A stretch of DNA of 64,000 nucleotides. Origin: Fen-1254 sp963769605 (GTDB taxonomy: Bacteria > Bacteroidota > Ignavibacteria > UBA10030). The stretch lies in contig CAVYML010000001.1 in assembly GCA_963769605.1 (NCBI GenBank), positions 638,260-702,259 on the forward strand. The letters are read 5' to 3'. Positions 8,497 to 16,614 of this stretch are shown one piece after another. How positions within the stretch are numbered: the first letter of the stretch is position 1; each line of letters opens with the position of its first letter. Both the position numbers and the translations under genes were made by a program. The notes below the pieces were generated by a model. The model ran no database searches, was not told the origin of the DNA, and saw only the letters and a list, made by a program, of their open reading frames with translations.

Positions 8497-9174
8497 ATGG
8501 CTGGGCTTCTCTATCTTGTGGCTACACCAATCGGCAATTATGAAGATATAACTCTTCGGGCATTAAAAACTCTCAAAGAGATCGATGTTCTTGTTTGTGA
8601 AGAGCGCAAAGTAGGATTTCGCCTCCTTCGTCATTACCAGATCGAAAAGCCGGTCGAAGAATTAAACGAACACAATGAAATTGCGGTTAGTTCGATTATT
8701 ATTGGTCTGCTCAAGGAAGGGAAATCTGTCGCACTGATCTCCGATGCAGGAACACCTGTTTTTTCGGATCCCGGAAAAGAACTGGTACGTCATGCCATCC
8801 AAGCTGACATTCGTATCGTACCGATACCCGGTGCTTCATCGCTTCTGCCTGCGCTAATTACTTCCGGATTTGCCATTGATCGTTTCGTTTTTCATGGTTT
8901 TCTATCACCGAAGCGGGAGCGGCGTATTGTAGAATTAAAAGAATTAAAAAAGGAAAAAAGAACTGTTGTTGTCATGGATACGCCATATCGATTGGTCCAA
9001 TTGCTTCGTGATATTGCGGCTGTATATGGACAGGAGAGAAGAATTTGTGTCGGGTTCGATCTGACCATGCCAACGGAAAAAATTTATTACGGTACGGCTC
9101 CGAAACTTTATCAAGAGTTTCTCAGGGAGAATCGGAAAGGAGAATTTGTCGTTGTCATCGAAGGAGTTCGATGA
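8497..9174 (+). CDS. rsmI: 16S rRNA 2'-O-ribose C1402 methyltransferase-like (tetrapyrrole methylase fold)
   Basis: 225 residues. Family signatures are VATPIGNYEDITLRAL at the N-terminus, SDAGTPVFSDPG in the SAM-binding core, PIPGASSLLPALITSGF, and FVFHGFLSPKRERR. RsmI methylates the ribose of C1402 in the decoding centre of 16S rRNA. The protein is about 60 residues shorter than E. coli RsmI and lacks the C-terminal domain; short versions also occur in other phyla. The gene closes the dut to rsmI run. Identification as a member of this family is secure. The exact target base is taken from family knowledge. Confidence 0.88.
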   Translation: MAGLLYLVATPIGNYEDITLRALKTLKEIDVLVCEERKVGFRLLRHYQIEKPVEELNEHNEIAVSSIIIGLLKEGKSVALISDAGTPVFSDPGKELVRHAIQADIRIVPIPGASSLLPALITSGFAIDRFVFHGFLSPKRERRIVELKELKKEKRTVVVMDTPYRLVQLLRDIAAVYGQERRICVGFDLTMPTEKIYYGTAPKLYQEFLRENRKGEFVVVIEGVR

Positions 9175-9258
9175 GACAGGTTCGATAGTGTATCTGCTTA
9201 AGTTCTTGAATTGTCGGCAGGAACCGAAGAATATTCAAAAAACACAAAGGGGCTACAA

Positions 9259-9775
9259 ATGCGCTACCAGCATCATTCATACTACCATATCTATAATTGC
9301 AGGGCTCATTAAGCGGATATATTTTCTTCAGAAGAAGATTACCGCTTATGTCTGGATCTGCTCTCAAAATATTCCCTCAAATATTCCGTTTCACTTCTTG
9401 CATATTGTTTTATGCCGAATCATTATCATTTTGTTCTGAGGCAGGAAGAAGGCGGATCGATCTTTCGATGTATTCAGAGAACATTTAATGCTTTTTCACA
9501 GTGGATAAATGTTCAGAAGAAACATAGTGGAACGATGTTTCAAGGGAAAGCAAAAGCCACGATTATAGATTCTGATGCCTCGATGCTTCAGGTTGTCAGA
9601 TATCTTCATCTCAATACCTGTTCGAGCAAAATTGGTCAGCGAACCGAAAGCATGGTGAATTTCAGATTATTCATTGGGGAAAGGTGCGGAATAGGCATCC
9701 TCGCTTGATAACTTAAAGAATCTCACATTTTTCATTGTTAGGGAAGAGTACAAAAAATTTGTTGAAGATTATTGA
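9259..9775 (+). pseudogene. REP-associated tyrosine transposase (RAYT / Y1_Tnp) remnant
   Basis: Reading from ATG 9259 gives YYHIYN, then a TAA at 9310-9312, then an in-frame continuation with IFSSEEDYRLCLDLL and the catalytic HUH motif in FMPNHYHFVLRQ, which identifies the Y1 transposase family. Further on, TMFQGKAKA and VVRYLHLN lead into a one-base frameshift near 9617. Shifting frame restores NPVRAKLVSEPKAW, interrupted by further stops (near 9656 and 9689), and finally EEYKKFVEDY before a TGA at 9773-9775. The gene therefore carries at least one nonsense codon, one frameshift and later stops, and should be inactive. It sits between rsmI and a strong palindrome at 9782, the usual arrangement of RAYT genes with their REP hairpins. 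Confidence 0.85.
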
Positions 9776-9781
9776 AAGAGT

Positions 9782-9816
9782 ATAACCTTCGGAAGGTTGC
9801 CTTCCGAAGGTGTTAT
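9782..9816. repeat. REP-like palindrome / hairpin beside the RAYT remnant
   Basis: CCTTCGGAAGG (9786-9796), loop TTG, CCTTCCGAAGG (9800-9810) form a perfect 11-bp stem, flanked by ATAA / TTAT that extend it with a two-base bulge. It begins 7 bases after the pseudogene. No T-run follows on either strand, so a REP element bound by the transposase is more likely than a terminator. Confidence 0.7.
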
Positions 9817-9929
9817 CTTAGGATGCCAAATCTGTAGCACAGCAACAAGTTCGCAAAAACAAGACTCATTAAAAAAAACCATTCAAAAAAATCAAAGTTC
9901 ATAAAATTAAACAAAACCAGCAGTCATGC

Positions 9930-10475
9930 TCAGGGAAGAAGGACGGCACAGGCGACTACTGTTGTCCATAAGCCGTTTTTATCTCCTTCTGCGGATTGGG
10001 TGATATTGAAAGTACGTATAATTTTGCCCGACATCTTAAATATTTTTTCACGTTCATCCCAAGCAGTGTTAGGGTCGAATTGAACACCTAGTGTGGTAGC
10101 CAGCATCGTTGCCGCGAGATCTTCGGCATACTCACCGGCCCGTTCATCGGTTTCACCGAACGGATGGTGTTCGGAAAGATAACCGTACACCGAATCATCC
10201 GCGGGCTGGGCAACGCCGATGGAAGAAGCGATCAGGCGGTTTGGTTCATTTGTTGCATTGCGTGCCATGACCGTAAATGTAATCTGTCCCGAATTGAGCA
10301 GCTTTACACCGTCATCTTTTGGAATTCGTTTGCATCCAGGAGGATAAATACTGGAGACCGTAACGATGTTGCATTTTTCAATGCCGGCATCACGTAAAGC
10401 AAGCTCAAATGATTGTAAATAATCTTTATGACGTCCTACGCCCTTCGAAAAAAATATTTTTGTGGGTGTGAACAA
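9930..10475 (-). CDS. Pyruvoyl-dependent arginine decarboxylase
   Basis: 181 residues. The enzyme converts arginine to agmatine, the first step to polyamines, using a pyruvoyl group produced by self-cleavage at a Ser. The cleavage region is visible as VTVSSIYPPGC, where the bond between the two Ser residues is the expected site. FFSKGVGRHKDYLQSFE, the acidic turn PADDSVYGYLSEHH and TLGVQFD also match the family. The start is a TTG with GGAG eight bases upstream. The near ATG is out of frame. It is the last gene of the smpB-tyrS-arginine decarboxylase run, 36 bases after tyrS. Confidence 0.93.
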   Translation of the reverse strand: MFTPTKIFFSKGVGRHKDYLQSFELALRDAGIEKCNIVTVSSIYPPGCKRIPKDDGVKLLNSGQITFTVMARNATNEPNRLIASSIGVAQPADDSVYGYLSEHHPFGETDERAGEYAEDLAATMLATTLGVQFDPNTAWDEREKIFKMSGKIIRTFNITQSAEGDKNGLWTTVVACAVLLP

Positions 10476-10511
10476 TTTCTCATCTCCGAATTTAGAATGA
10501 ATAGAGGCTTA

Positions 10512-11726
10512 TTATTTTTTAATCTTTAAAAATTTTCGTTTACCGACTTTAATGATAAATTCTTCTTTTGCAGGAATCGCTGCATTGAAATCTGTTACAC
10601 GGTCACCGTCAATGCTTACACCTCCCTGTTCGATGAGACGGCGCACTTCGCTTTTCGAAGCGGCAAGCTTGACCTCTGTAATTAAAGTTCCGATATTGGA
10701 AACAGCTCCAAATGTAGAAAGTTTGAGTGTTTCGATATCGTTTGGAACAGTTTTCGAAATAAAAATCCTGTCGAATTCTTCTTCTGCTTGCTCTGCGGCT
10801 TCGCGTGAATAATACATGCGCACAAGAGTGCGCGCAAGCTCCCGTTTAATATTCCGCGGATTGACGGAGGCATCGGCAAGAGATTTCTTAATGGATGCGA
10901 GCTTCTCTTTAGGAACATCCGTAGCAAGTTCAAAATAAGTATAAAGAAGCTCATCAGGGATACTCAGCGTCTTTCCGAAAATTTCTTTTGGGCTGTCGCT
11001 GATGCCTATATAGTTCCCGAGCGACTTGCTCATTTTTTCCGTACCGTCTGTTCCAATGAGAATCGGCATGGTAAGCGTTATCTGGGGTTCGAGTCCAAAT
11101 TCCCGCTGTATGTCTCTCCCTACCAGAAGATTGAATTTTTGATCCGTTCCGCCCAATTCAATATCGGCTTCAATGGCAACAGAATCCATTGCCTGTGCGA
11201 GAGGGTAGAGAAACTCATGGACGCTGATCGGTTCTCCCGCTTTATAGCGAAGCGTAAAATCATCCCGTTCAAGCATGCGAGCAACGGTATATTTGCTTGC
11301 AAGACGTATGACTTCTGCAAAGTTCATTTTATTAAGCCACTCGGAATTATATACCATCCTCGCTTTTTGTGGATCAAGAATTTTCGATGCTTGATCGAAA
11401 TAGCTTTGCCCGTTTTGATGCGTTTCTTCAAGTGTCAGGGATGGACGCGTTTTACTTTTTCCCGACGGGTCGCCGATCATTCCTGTAAAATCGCCGATGA
11501 TAAGAATCGCCTGATGCCCAAGATCCTGAAATTGCCGAAGCTTTCGAAGAACTACAGAATGACCGAGATGAAGATCGGGGCGGCTGGGGTCGCAGCCAAG
11601 TTTGATATTGAGCGGCTTTTTAAATTTGATGGATCGTTCGAGTTTGTGTACAAGATCATCTTCCGGAATAATTTCCGAAGCGCCTCGTTTAATAATATCC
11701 ATTTGTTCATTTATGGAAGAAAACAA
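10512..11726 (-). CDS. tyrS: Tyrosyl-tRNA synthetase
   Basis: 404 residues, class I aminoacyl-tRNA synthetase that charges tRNA-Tyr. The HIGH-type signature is HLGH at residues 53-56 and the KMSKS loop is intact at 231-235. LGGTDQKFNLLVGRD lies between them. The last ~65 residues are an S4 RNA-binding domain (SEVRRLIEQGGVSIDG). The start is taken as TTG because it retains the family's N-terminal EQMDIIKRG segment and has AGGAG upstream. An ATG eight codons in is the alternative. It lies 6 bases after smpB. Confidence 0.97.
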   Translation of the reverse strand: MFSSINEQMDIIKRGASEIIPEDDLVHKLERSIKFKKPLNIKLGCDPSRPDLHLGHSVVLRKLRQFQDLGHQAILIIGDFTGMIGDPSGKSKTRPSLTLEETHQNGQSYFDQASKILDPQKARMVYNSEWLNKMNFAEVIRLASKYTVARMLERDDFTLRYKAGEPISVHEFLYPLAQAMDSVAIEADIELGGTDQKFNLLVGRDIQREFGLEPQITLTMPILIGTDGTEKMSKSLGNYIGISDSPKEIFGKTLSIPDELLYTYFELATDVPKEKLASIKKSLADASVNPRNIKRELARTLVRMYYSREAAEQAEEEFDRIFISKTVPNDIETLKLSTFGAVSNIGTLITEVKLAASKSEVRRLIEQGGVSIDGDRVTDFNAAIPAKEEFIIKVGKRKFLKIKK

Positions 11727-11732
11727 TTTTTA

Positions 11733-12191
11733 CTAACTTCTCCTTCGTATTCTGTCTAAATTTCGCTTTGCATCGCGTTCAGCAATTGCCTCACGTTTAT
11801 CATATGTTTTTTTGCCGCGTGCGACTCCGAGTTCCACTTTTGCATACGGTCCCTTGAAATAGACCGACAACGGAACCAGAGTCAATCCCTTTTCATTACC
11901 CTTGACGGCCAATTTTCGAATTTCTTTTTTTTTCAGTAAAAGTTTACGCTTGCGTTTGGGAACGTGGCTGTTTGTTGTTCCCTGTTCATACGGACTGATA
12001 TGCATCCCTTCGACCCAGATCTCACCGTTTCGCAGCACGGCAAAACTGTCTTGAAGATTCGCATTTCCCATCCGGATTGATTTTACCTCCGTTCCGCAAA
12101 GAACGATACCAGCTTCAAGCGTCTCCAAAATGAAATATTCGTGACGCGCTTTTCTGTTGCTGATGAGAACCCGTGCTTTTGACTCAACCAT
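11733..12191 (-). CDS. smpB: SsrA-binding protein SmpB
   Basis: 152 residues. SmpB carries tmRNA into stalled ribosomes for trans-translation. Conserved blocks are NRKARHEYFILETLEAGIVL, GTEVKSIR, NLQDSFA, PYEQGT, HVPKRKRKLLL, GLTLVPLSVYFK and AKVELGVARGKKTYDKRE, followed by the basic C-terminal tail RDAKRNLDRIRRRS. Complete and of usual length. First gene of a minus-strand run with tyrS, divergent from lpd. A promoter candidate lies 19 bases upstream. No ssrA gene is seen in the window. Confidence 0.97.
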   Translation of the reverse strand: MVESKARVLISNRKARHEYFILETLEAGIVLCGTEVKSIRMGNANLQDSFAVLRNGEIWVEGMHISPYEQGTTNSHVPKRKRKLLLKKKEIRKLAVKGNEKGLTLVPLSVYFKGPYAKVELGVARGKKTYDKREAIAERDAKRNLDRIRRRS

Positions 12192-12209
12192 CCGTAAAAT
12201 TTTTATTTA

Positions 12210-12238
12210 ATATTACCGCAAAAGTGATAGATAATCAA
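12210..12238 (-). promoter_or_regulatory. Promoter candidate for smpB-tyrS
   Basis: On the minus strand TTGATT (12233-12238), a 17-base spacer and TAATAT (12210-12215) fit a sigma-70-type promoter 19 bases ahead of the smpB start codon. Confidence 0.5.
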
Positions 12239-12363
12239 TAAAAAATATATATTTCTTTCTGAGTTATTTTTGTAATAATCCAGCGTAAGAAAACGGAACT
12301 TGCAGCGGCTTTTTGAGTGTTGAATAGCTGATGCGGGAAGGCAGGACAGGGTTTTTATCTTCA

Positions 12364-12392
12364 TTGTATTTCGCTTGAGTTCTGGTTATATT
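12364..12392 (+). promoter_or_regulatory. Promoter candidate for the lpd operon
   Basis: TTGTAT (12364-12369), 17-base spacer, TATATT (12387-12392). The predicted start of transcription would fall at the GGAGG of the mini-ORF at 12408, giving a very short leader, so the call is tentative. Confidence 0.35.
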
Positions 12393-12407
12393 TTGGCGGA
12401 GGAAAAT

Positions 12408-12425
12408 ATGAAAGGAAGAGCATGA
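12408..12425 (+). CDS. Five-codon mini-ORF (MKGRA) overlapping the lpd start
   Basis: ATG at 12408 has the best ribosome site of the region (GGAGG at 12398-12402, 5 bases before it) and reads only five codons before a TGA that overlaps the lpd ATG in the form ATGA. It may deliver ribosomes to lpd by termination-reinitiation. It could also be chance. No homology can be judged from five residues. Confidence 0.3.
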   Translation: MKGRA

Positions 12426-13816
12426 CTGAACGACAATATGATGTTACAATTATAGGCGGCGGACCCGGCGGCTATGTGGCGGCTATCAGGGCTGCCCAAA
12501 ATGGTCTCAAAGTAGGACTTGTAGAACGGGACAAACTTGGAGGGGTATGCTTGAACTGGGGCTGCATACCTACCAAAGCGCTTCTCCGCAGCGCCGAATT
12601 GTACATGACTTTCAAACGCTCAGAAGAATTCGGCATTACTTATACGGGGCTGAGCTTCGACTTTTCAAAAATTATCGCTCGAAGCCGCGGAATTTCCGAG
12701 CGAATCTCCAAAGGCGTCGAATACTTAATGAAAAAAAATAAGATCGACGTTATCAAGGGAACGGCAAAATTGACAGGAAAAAATTCTCTCGAGGTATCGA
12801 AGAACGGTTCAGATGCTGAAACGATCAAGACCAGGAATATTATCCTTGCAACAGGCGGGAGACCTCGTACAATTCCCGGTGTTGTCATCAATAGAAAAAA
12901 AATTATAAGCAGCACAGAGGCAATGACTCTGGCGGAACAGCCGAAATCCATGCTCGTCATCGGCGGCGGCGCTATCGGCATCGAGTTCGCTTATTTCTAT
13001 AATGCATTCGGTACGAAAGTTACTGTTGTAGAAATGATGCCGAATATACTTCCCGTGGAAGACAAGGAAAATGTCAAGATTGTTGAAACGAGTTTGAAGA
13101 AGTCCGGAATTGAAATATTAACAGGAACGAAGGTTGAATCGGTTACGGTAGGTAATGAAGTAACGGTTATAGTTTCCGATGCGAAGGGAAAAAAGGAACT
13201 GAAGGCTTCGATTGCTTTGATGGCAATCGGCGTTCAGGCGAATATCGAGAACCTCGGGCTTGAAGCTGTTGGGGTCAAACTGGAAAAGGGATATATTCAA
13301 ACAAACGAATTTTGCAAAACAAATGTGGACGCTCTCTATGCTATCGGTGATGTAGCGGGCCCACCGCTGTTGGCTCATGTGGCGTCGCACGAAGGTATTG
13401 TTGCTGCTGATCATATTGCCGGAAAAGCAACGCACGGCATTGATCGAACAAATATCCCAGGCTGTACCTATTGCCAGCCTCAGATTGCAAGCGTCGGGTT
13501 GACCGAAGAGGCTGCGCTGGCGAAAGGGTACAAAATTAAGATAGGACGTTTTCCATTTCGCCCGCTGGGCAAATCAATGGCAATGGGGGAAAGCGAGGGT
13601 GCGGTTAAATTGATCTTTGAGGAAAAATATGGCGAGTTGCTCGGTGCACATATTGTCGGAGCCGAAGCAACCGAAATGATCGCAGAACTCGTTACGGCGA
13701 AAGCGCTGGAAACGACCTGGTATGAACTCCATGCGACCATACATGCGCATCCGACATTATCGGAAGCGATTATGGAGGCTGCCGGACAGGCGTACGATGT
13801 TGCTATTCATATCTGA
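12422..13816 (+). CDS. lpdA: Dihydrolipoamide dehydrogenase (E3)
   Basis: 464 residues, flavoprotein that reoxidises dihydrolipoyl groups with NAD+. FAD-binding GGGPGG lies at residues 12-17, the redox disulfide is C43-C48 in GGVCLNWGC, the NAD-binding motif is IGGGAIGIEFA, the second FAD motif is ALYAIGDVAG, and the catalytic His-Glu pair is in HAHPTLSEA near the C-terminus. Complete. It opens the run lpd-lipB-E1-E2-lipA, so it most likely serves the dehydrogenase complex encoded just downstream. Its ATG overlaps the stop of a five-codon mini-ORF. Confidence 0.97.
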   Translation: MTERQYDVTIIGGGPGGYVAAIRAAQNGLKVGLVERDKLGGVCLNWGCIPTKALLRSAELYMTFKRSEEFGITYTGLSFDFSKIIARSRGISERISKGVEYLMKKNKIDVIKGTAKLTGKNSLEVSKNGSDAETIKTRNIILATGGRPRTIPGVVINRKKIISSTEAMTLAEQPKSMLVIGGGAIGIEFAYFYNAFGTKVTVVEMMPNILPVEDKENVKIVETSLKKSGIEILTGTKVESVTVGNEVTVIVSDAKGKKELKASIALMAIGVQANIENLGLEAVGVKLEKGYIQTNEFCKTNVDALYAIGDVAGPPLLAHVASHEGIVAADHIAGKATHGIDRTNIPGCTYCQPQIASVGLTEEAALAKGYKIKIGRFPFRPLGKSMAMGESEGAVKLIFEEKYGELLGAHIVGAEATEMIAELVTAKALETTWYELHATIHAHPTLSEAIMEAAGQAYDVAIHI

Positions 13817-13850
13817 AAATTTGATAAACGACCGAAGGTAAAGGCTTTTA

Positions 13851-14564
13851 TTGATTCCGATATTATCTGTACATATGGGACGATCACAGTATGACGAGAC
13901 CTGGAAATTGCAAAAGTCGCTCAGGCATTTGCGCCAGATCGGATCCATCGACGATCTTCTCCTGCTGACCGAACATGAACACGTCTACACGATTGGAAAA
14001 GGCGGCAACGACAATCATCTTCTCGCTTCGCAGGAAGAACTGAAGATGGGCGGCGTGGAGGTTTATCATATCGACCGGGGAGGAGACATTACGTATCACG
14101 GACCGGGCCAGATTGTGGGATATCCCATTATCGATTTGCATGAGCGAAAACCGGATATTCATCTTTATCTTCGTGGTCTTGAAGAAACCATCATTCTTAC
14201 TCTCCGGGAATTCGGTATTCTGGGAATCCGTGAAGAAGGGCTGACAGGTGTTTGGATCGACGGCGAAAAGATTGCCGCTATAGGTATTAATGTCAGCCGA
14301 TGGATTACGATGCATGGATTCGCTTTGAATGTCAATACGGATTTGGCGCGGTTCGGAAGAATCATACCTTGCGGGATATTCCACAAGGGGATCACATCTA
14401 TCGAGAAAATTTTAGGGAAAAAAATACCGTTGGACGATGTTGAAGAAGTTCTTGAACATAAATTTATGCAAGTTTTTGGATATAATGAATTACATAAAAT
14501 TTCGCCGATGGAATTATCAGAAATAATAAACGCAGCTCCGGCTTCAATGCAGATACCGAAATGA
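13851..14564 (+). CDS. lipB: Octanoyl-[acyl-carrier-protein] transferase LipB
   Basis: 237 residues. LipB moves octanoate from acyl carrier protein to lipoyl domains. Motifs present are LLTEHEHVYTIGKGG, RGGDITYHGPGQIVGYPI, LTGVWIDGEKIAAIGI, WITMHGFALNV and the catalytic Cys in RIIPCGI. The start at TTG 13851 gives the family's usual N-terminal strand; an ATG at 13875 is the alternative. The last four bases overlap the E1 start (ATGA). Together with lipA, it supplies the cofactor for the E2 encoded in the same run. Confidence 0.95.
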   Translation: MIPILSVHMGRSQYDETWKLQKSLRHLRQIGSIDDLLLLTEHEHVYTIGKGGNDNHLLASQEELKMGGVEVYHIDRGGDITYHGPGQIVGYPIIDLHERKPDIHLYLRGLEETIILTLREFGILGIREEGLTGVWIDGEKIAAIGINVSRWITMHGFALNVNTDLARFGRIIPCGIFHKGITSIEKILGKKIPLDDVEEVLEHKFMQVFGYNELHKISPMELSEIINAAPASMQIPK

Positions 14565-16609
14565 GTATGCAGGATATGCTGACCAATATCGAACAACAGC
14601 CGGATATCAAAAAAATAAACAAGAGATTGCGTCATGCTTATCGCTTGATGCTGACGTCGCGTTTTCTGGATGAGAAGCAGCTTCGTTTACTTAAACAGGG
14701 GAAATCTTTTTTCCAAATCGGCGGATCGGGGCATGAAGCCGCTCAGGTGGCTGCTGCTCTGGCGCTCAGACATGGATACGATTGGGCATTTCCGTATTAT
14801 CGGGACCAATCGTTTGTTCTCGCATACGGCATTACGATTCGAGAGCTTCTCCTCGCTGCTCTTCACCGTGCAGACGATCCTGCGACGGGATCGAGGCAAA
14901 TGCCCTGCCACTGGGGAAAACAATCTGCAAGAATCGCATCGCAATCCAGTCCAACTGGAACACAATTTTTACAGGCGGTAGGTACTGCTCTTGCGATAAA
15001 AAAAGAAAAAGTGGACGAAGTTGTGTATGTTTCATCAGGAGAGGGTGCGACAAGCGAAGGGGAGTTTTTTGAGGCTGTAAACTGGGCGGCCAGGGAATCG
15101 CTTCCTGTAATTTTTTTTATTCAAGATAACAAGTATGCCATATCAGTTCCTGTCGCTCTGCAAACAGCAGGCGGTTCGGTTTTTGAAGCAACACGGGGGT
15201 TTGCAGGGCTTCATAGAATAGAATGCGATGGAACAGATTTCTATCAGACTTTTTCGAGCATGGAATCTGCCATACAGCTCGCAAGAACAGGTAAAGGACC
15301 TTCGCTTATCTTGGCGCATGTTGTCCGGCTGCTTCCTCATTCATCTTCCGATGATCACAAAAAATATAGAAGCGAGGAGGAGTTGGAACGGGACAAACTT
15401 CGAGATCCAATTCCCCGCTTTTCACGTTCCCTGATAGAAATGGGTATTCTTATAGAGCAGGAAGATGCGGAACTGAAAAATGAAGTGAAGAGGGAAATAG
15501 AATTCGAATCGGAATGGGCCGAGAAACAGCGTTTACCTGATCCTTCGACCGTGAGCTTGCATTTATACGGCGCAGCGCATGAAATGACATCAAAAAAAGA
15601 AATACCTCCGGTCCGAACAGGATCTTCGGTTGTCATGGTCGATGCAATTAACCATGCTCTGGATGAAGAGCTTAATCGCAATCAAAAAATCGTGATATTT
15701 GGTGAAGATATTGCGGACAAAAAGGGAGGAGTTTTTACGGCGACAAAAGGGCTCTCGACGAAATTTGGAACAACACGCGTCTTCAATTCTCCACTTGCAG
15801 AAGCAAGTATTGTAGGTGTTGCAATCGGCATGGCATTCAAAGGATGGAAACCAGTCGTTGAAATTCAATTCGGCGATTATATCTGGCCTGCCTTTATGCA
15901 GATCCGTGATGAACTTGCAATGATTCGATATAGATCCAATGGAACATGGTCATGTCCGTTGGTTATTCGGGTGCCTGTGGGAGGTTATATCCATGGCGGA
16001 ATGTATCACAGTCAGTCTATAGAAAGCTTCTTTACGCATATTCCGGGAATTCGTATAGTATATCCTTCGAATGCAGCAGACGCCAAAGGATTATTGAAAT
16101 CAGCAATACGCGGCGACGATCCGGTTCTATTTTTAGAACATAAGGGATTGTATCGTCAAGGATATGCCGCTTCGCCGGAACCGCCGGAAGACTTTCTTCT
16201 TCCATTGGGGCAAGCTTCTCTACGAAAAAACGGAGTCGACGCTACGATTGTAACCTATGGCTATCTTGTTCAGCAATCTCTCGAAGCTGCGCGGATAATG
16301 GAAACAAAGGGGGTGTCTGTTGAAGTAATCGATTTGCGAACGCTCAACCCCCTCGATGAAAATACAATTTTCGATTCGGTCAAGAAGACGAATCGAGTCC
16401 TTCTCGTACATGAAGACACATTAACGGCCGGTTTTGGAGCGGAGATAGCAGCGAGGATTGCCCAGAATTGCTTCGAGCATCTGGATGCACCGATCACCCG
16501 TGTTGCGGCTATGGATATTCCGGTTCCTTACAGTCCGCCGCTGGAGGATGCAATGCTCCCCAATAAGCAAAACATACTCACTGCTGTCGAACGTCTGGTT
16601 CGGTATTAG
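14561..16609 (+). CDS. 2-oxoacid dehydrogenase E1, fused alpha and beta subunits
   Basis: 682 residues. The N-terminal ~340 are an E1-alpha: FFQIGGSGHEAAQVAAAL, DPATGSRQMPCHWG, and the thiamine-diphosphate motif GEGATSEGEFFEAVNWAA ending in IQDNKYAISV. The C-terminal ~330 are an E1-beta: VDAINHALDEEL, FGEDIADKKGGVFTATKGL, PLAEASIVGVAIGMA and EIQFGDYIWPAFMQI. Fused E1 of this type usually decarboxylates branched-chain 2-oxoacids or pyruvate; the choice cannot be made from sequence alone. It overlaps lipB by four bases and is followed by E2 after 5 bases, so a stoichiometric complex is expected. Confidence 0.93.
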   Translation: MSMQDMLTNIEQQPDIKKINKRLRHAYRLMLTSRFLDEKQLRLLKQGKSFFQIGGSGHEAAQVAAALALRHGYDWAFPYYRDQSFVLAYGITIRELLLAALHRADDPATGSRQMPCHWGKQSARIASQSSPTGTQFLQAVGTALAIKKEKVDEVVYVSSGEGATSEGEFFEAVNWAARESLPVIFFIQDNKYAISVPVALQTAGGSVFEATRGFAGLHRIECDGTDFYQTFSSMESAIQLARTGKGPSLILAHVVRLLPHSSSDDHKKYRSEEELERDKLRDPIPRFSRSLIEMGILIEQEDAELKNEVKREIEFESEWAEKQRLPDPSTVSLHLYGAAHEMTSKKEIPPVRTGSSVVMVDAINHALDEELNRNQKIVIFGEDIADKKGGVFTATKGLSTKFGTTRVFNSPLAEASIVGVAIGMAFKGWKPVVEIQFGDYIWPAFMQIRDELAMIRYRSNGTWSCPLVIRVPVGGYIHGGMYHSQSIESFFTHIPGIRIVYPSNAADAKGLLKSAIRGDDPVLFLEHKGLYRQGYAASPEPPEDFLLPLGQASLRKNGVDATIVTYGYLVQQSLEAARIMETKGVSVEVIDLRTLNPLDENTIFDSVKKTNRVLLVHEDTLTAGFGAEIAARIAQNCFEHLDAPITRVAAMDIPVPYSPPLEDAMLPNKQNILTAVERLVRY

Positions 16610-16614
16610 AAGAT

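Noticed and set aside
9146..9439. 97-codon open frame after rsmI
   Set aside because: Runs through the RAYT remnant in the wrong frame; the remnant explains the sequence.
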